Assembly: GCF_000143415.4 (NCBI RefSeq) | Contig: NW_003314272.1 | Span: forward strand, 1,943,944 to 2,007,943 | Source of the DNA: Selaginella moellendorffii | Lineage: Eukaryota; Streptophyta; Lycopodiopsida; Selaginellales; Selaginellaceae | Direction of reading: 5' to 3' | Length of the DNA stretch: 64,000 nucleotides | Shown: positions 63,982 through 64,000 of the stretch, piece by piece | Layout: every line of letters begins with the position of its first letter | Position numbering within the stretch: the stretch's first letter is position 1 | Translations under genes and position numbers: made by a program | Notes under the pieces: generated by a model | Databases searched by the model: none | What the model was told of the DNA's origin: nothing | Seen by the model: only the letters and a program-made list of their open reading frames with translations

Positions 63982-64000
63982 CTGCACAAGAAAAGGACTA

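Overview
The window looks like nuclear DNA of a compact plant genome, most likely a lycophyte of the Selaginella moellendorffii type. The reasons are: most genes have many short introns (about 50-70 bp) with good GT-AG boundaries; seven pentatricopeptide-repeat (PPR) genes lie in 64 kb, including PLS/DYW editing-factor types that are nearly intronless; neighbouring genes almost touch; and there are plant-specific families (AUX/LAX, amino-acid permease, alpha-expansins, plant-type phosphofructokinase, SAC51-like bHLH, DUF3754). Three nuclear-type tRNA genes are present (Ser-AGA, Lys-CUU, Pro-AGG). The species is an inference from these features; no database was searched.

Layout. 0-10 kb: two tandem P-class PPR genes, tRNA-Ser, a MIP1-type leucine-zipper gene, a PLS PPR gene, an RNase H-like gene, another PLS PPR gene. 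9.4-11 kb: a TruA-family pseudouridine synthase. 11.9-13.9 kb: an amino-acid permease, followed by an AT-rich stretch holding a decayed piece of a second permease. 15.4-18.1 kb: a DYW-type PPR gene. 18.1-19.4 kb: a phosphopantetheinyl transferase. 20-22 kb: a hypothetical ORF and a broken P-loop ATPase fragment. 22.1-24.3 kb: plastid-type phosphofructokinase. 24.4-26.5 kb: tRNA-Lys, a SAC51-like bHLH gene whose leader carries a spliced conserved upstream ORF, and tRNA-Pro. 26.6-30.5 kb: a PLS PPR gene 5 bp from the stop codon of an AUX/LAX-type auxin carrier.

30.6-47.6 kb is a long AT-rich, gene-poor block. It holds two miniature LTR elements (TRIMs) with intact target-site duplications, a hAT transposase remnant, a frameshifted ATPase gene, inverted and tandem repeats, a decayed copy of the AUX/LAX 5' end, and one intact but extremely AT-rich ORF for a GNA-like lectin. 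Genes resume at 47.6 kb: a PPR ORF lacking an obvious ATG, two tandem 15-exon DUF3754 genes, two alpha-expansins in divergent orientation whose start codons both appear to be split by an intron, a small secreted cysteine-containing ORF, and two tandem multi-exon genes of unknown function, the last running off the window.

Functional themes: organelle RNA processing (seven PPR genes), RNA modification (TruA family), transport of amino acids and auxin, cell-wall loosening, and polyamine-responsive translational control (bHLH uORF). There is no operon logic; neighbours are linked mainly by compactness and by local duplication.
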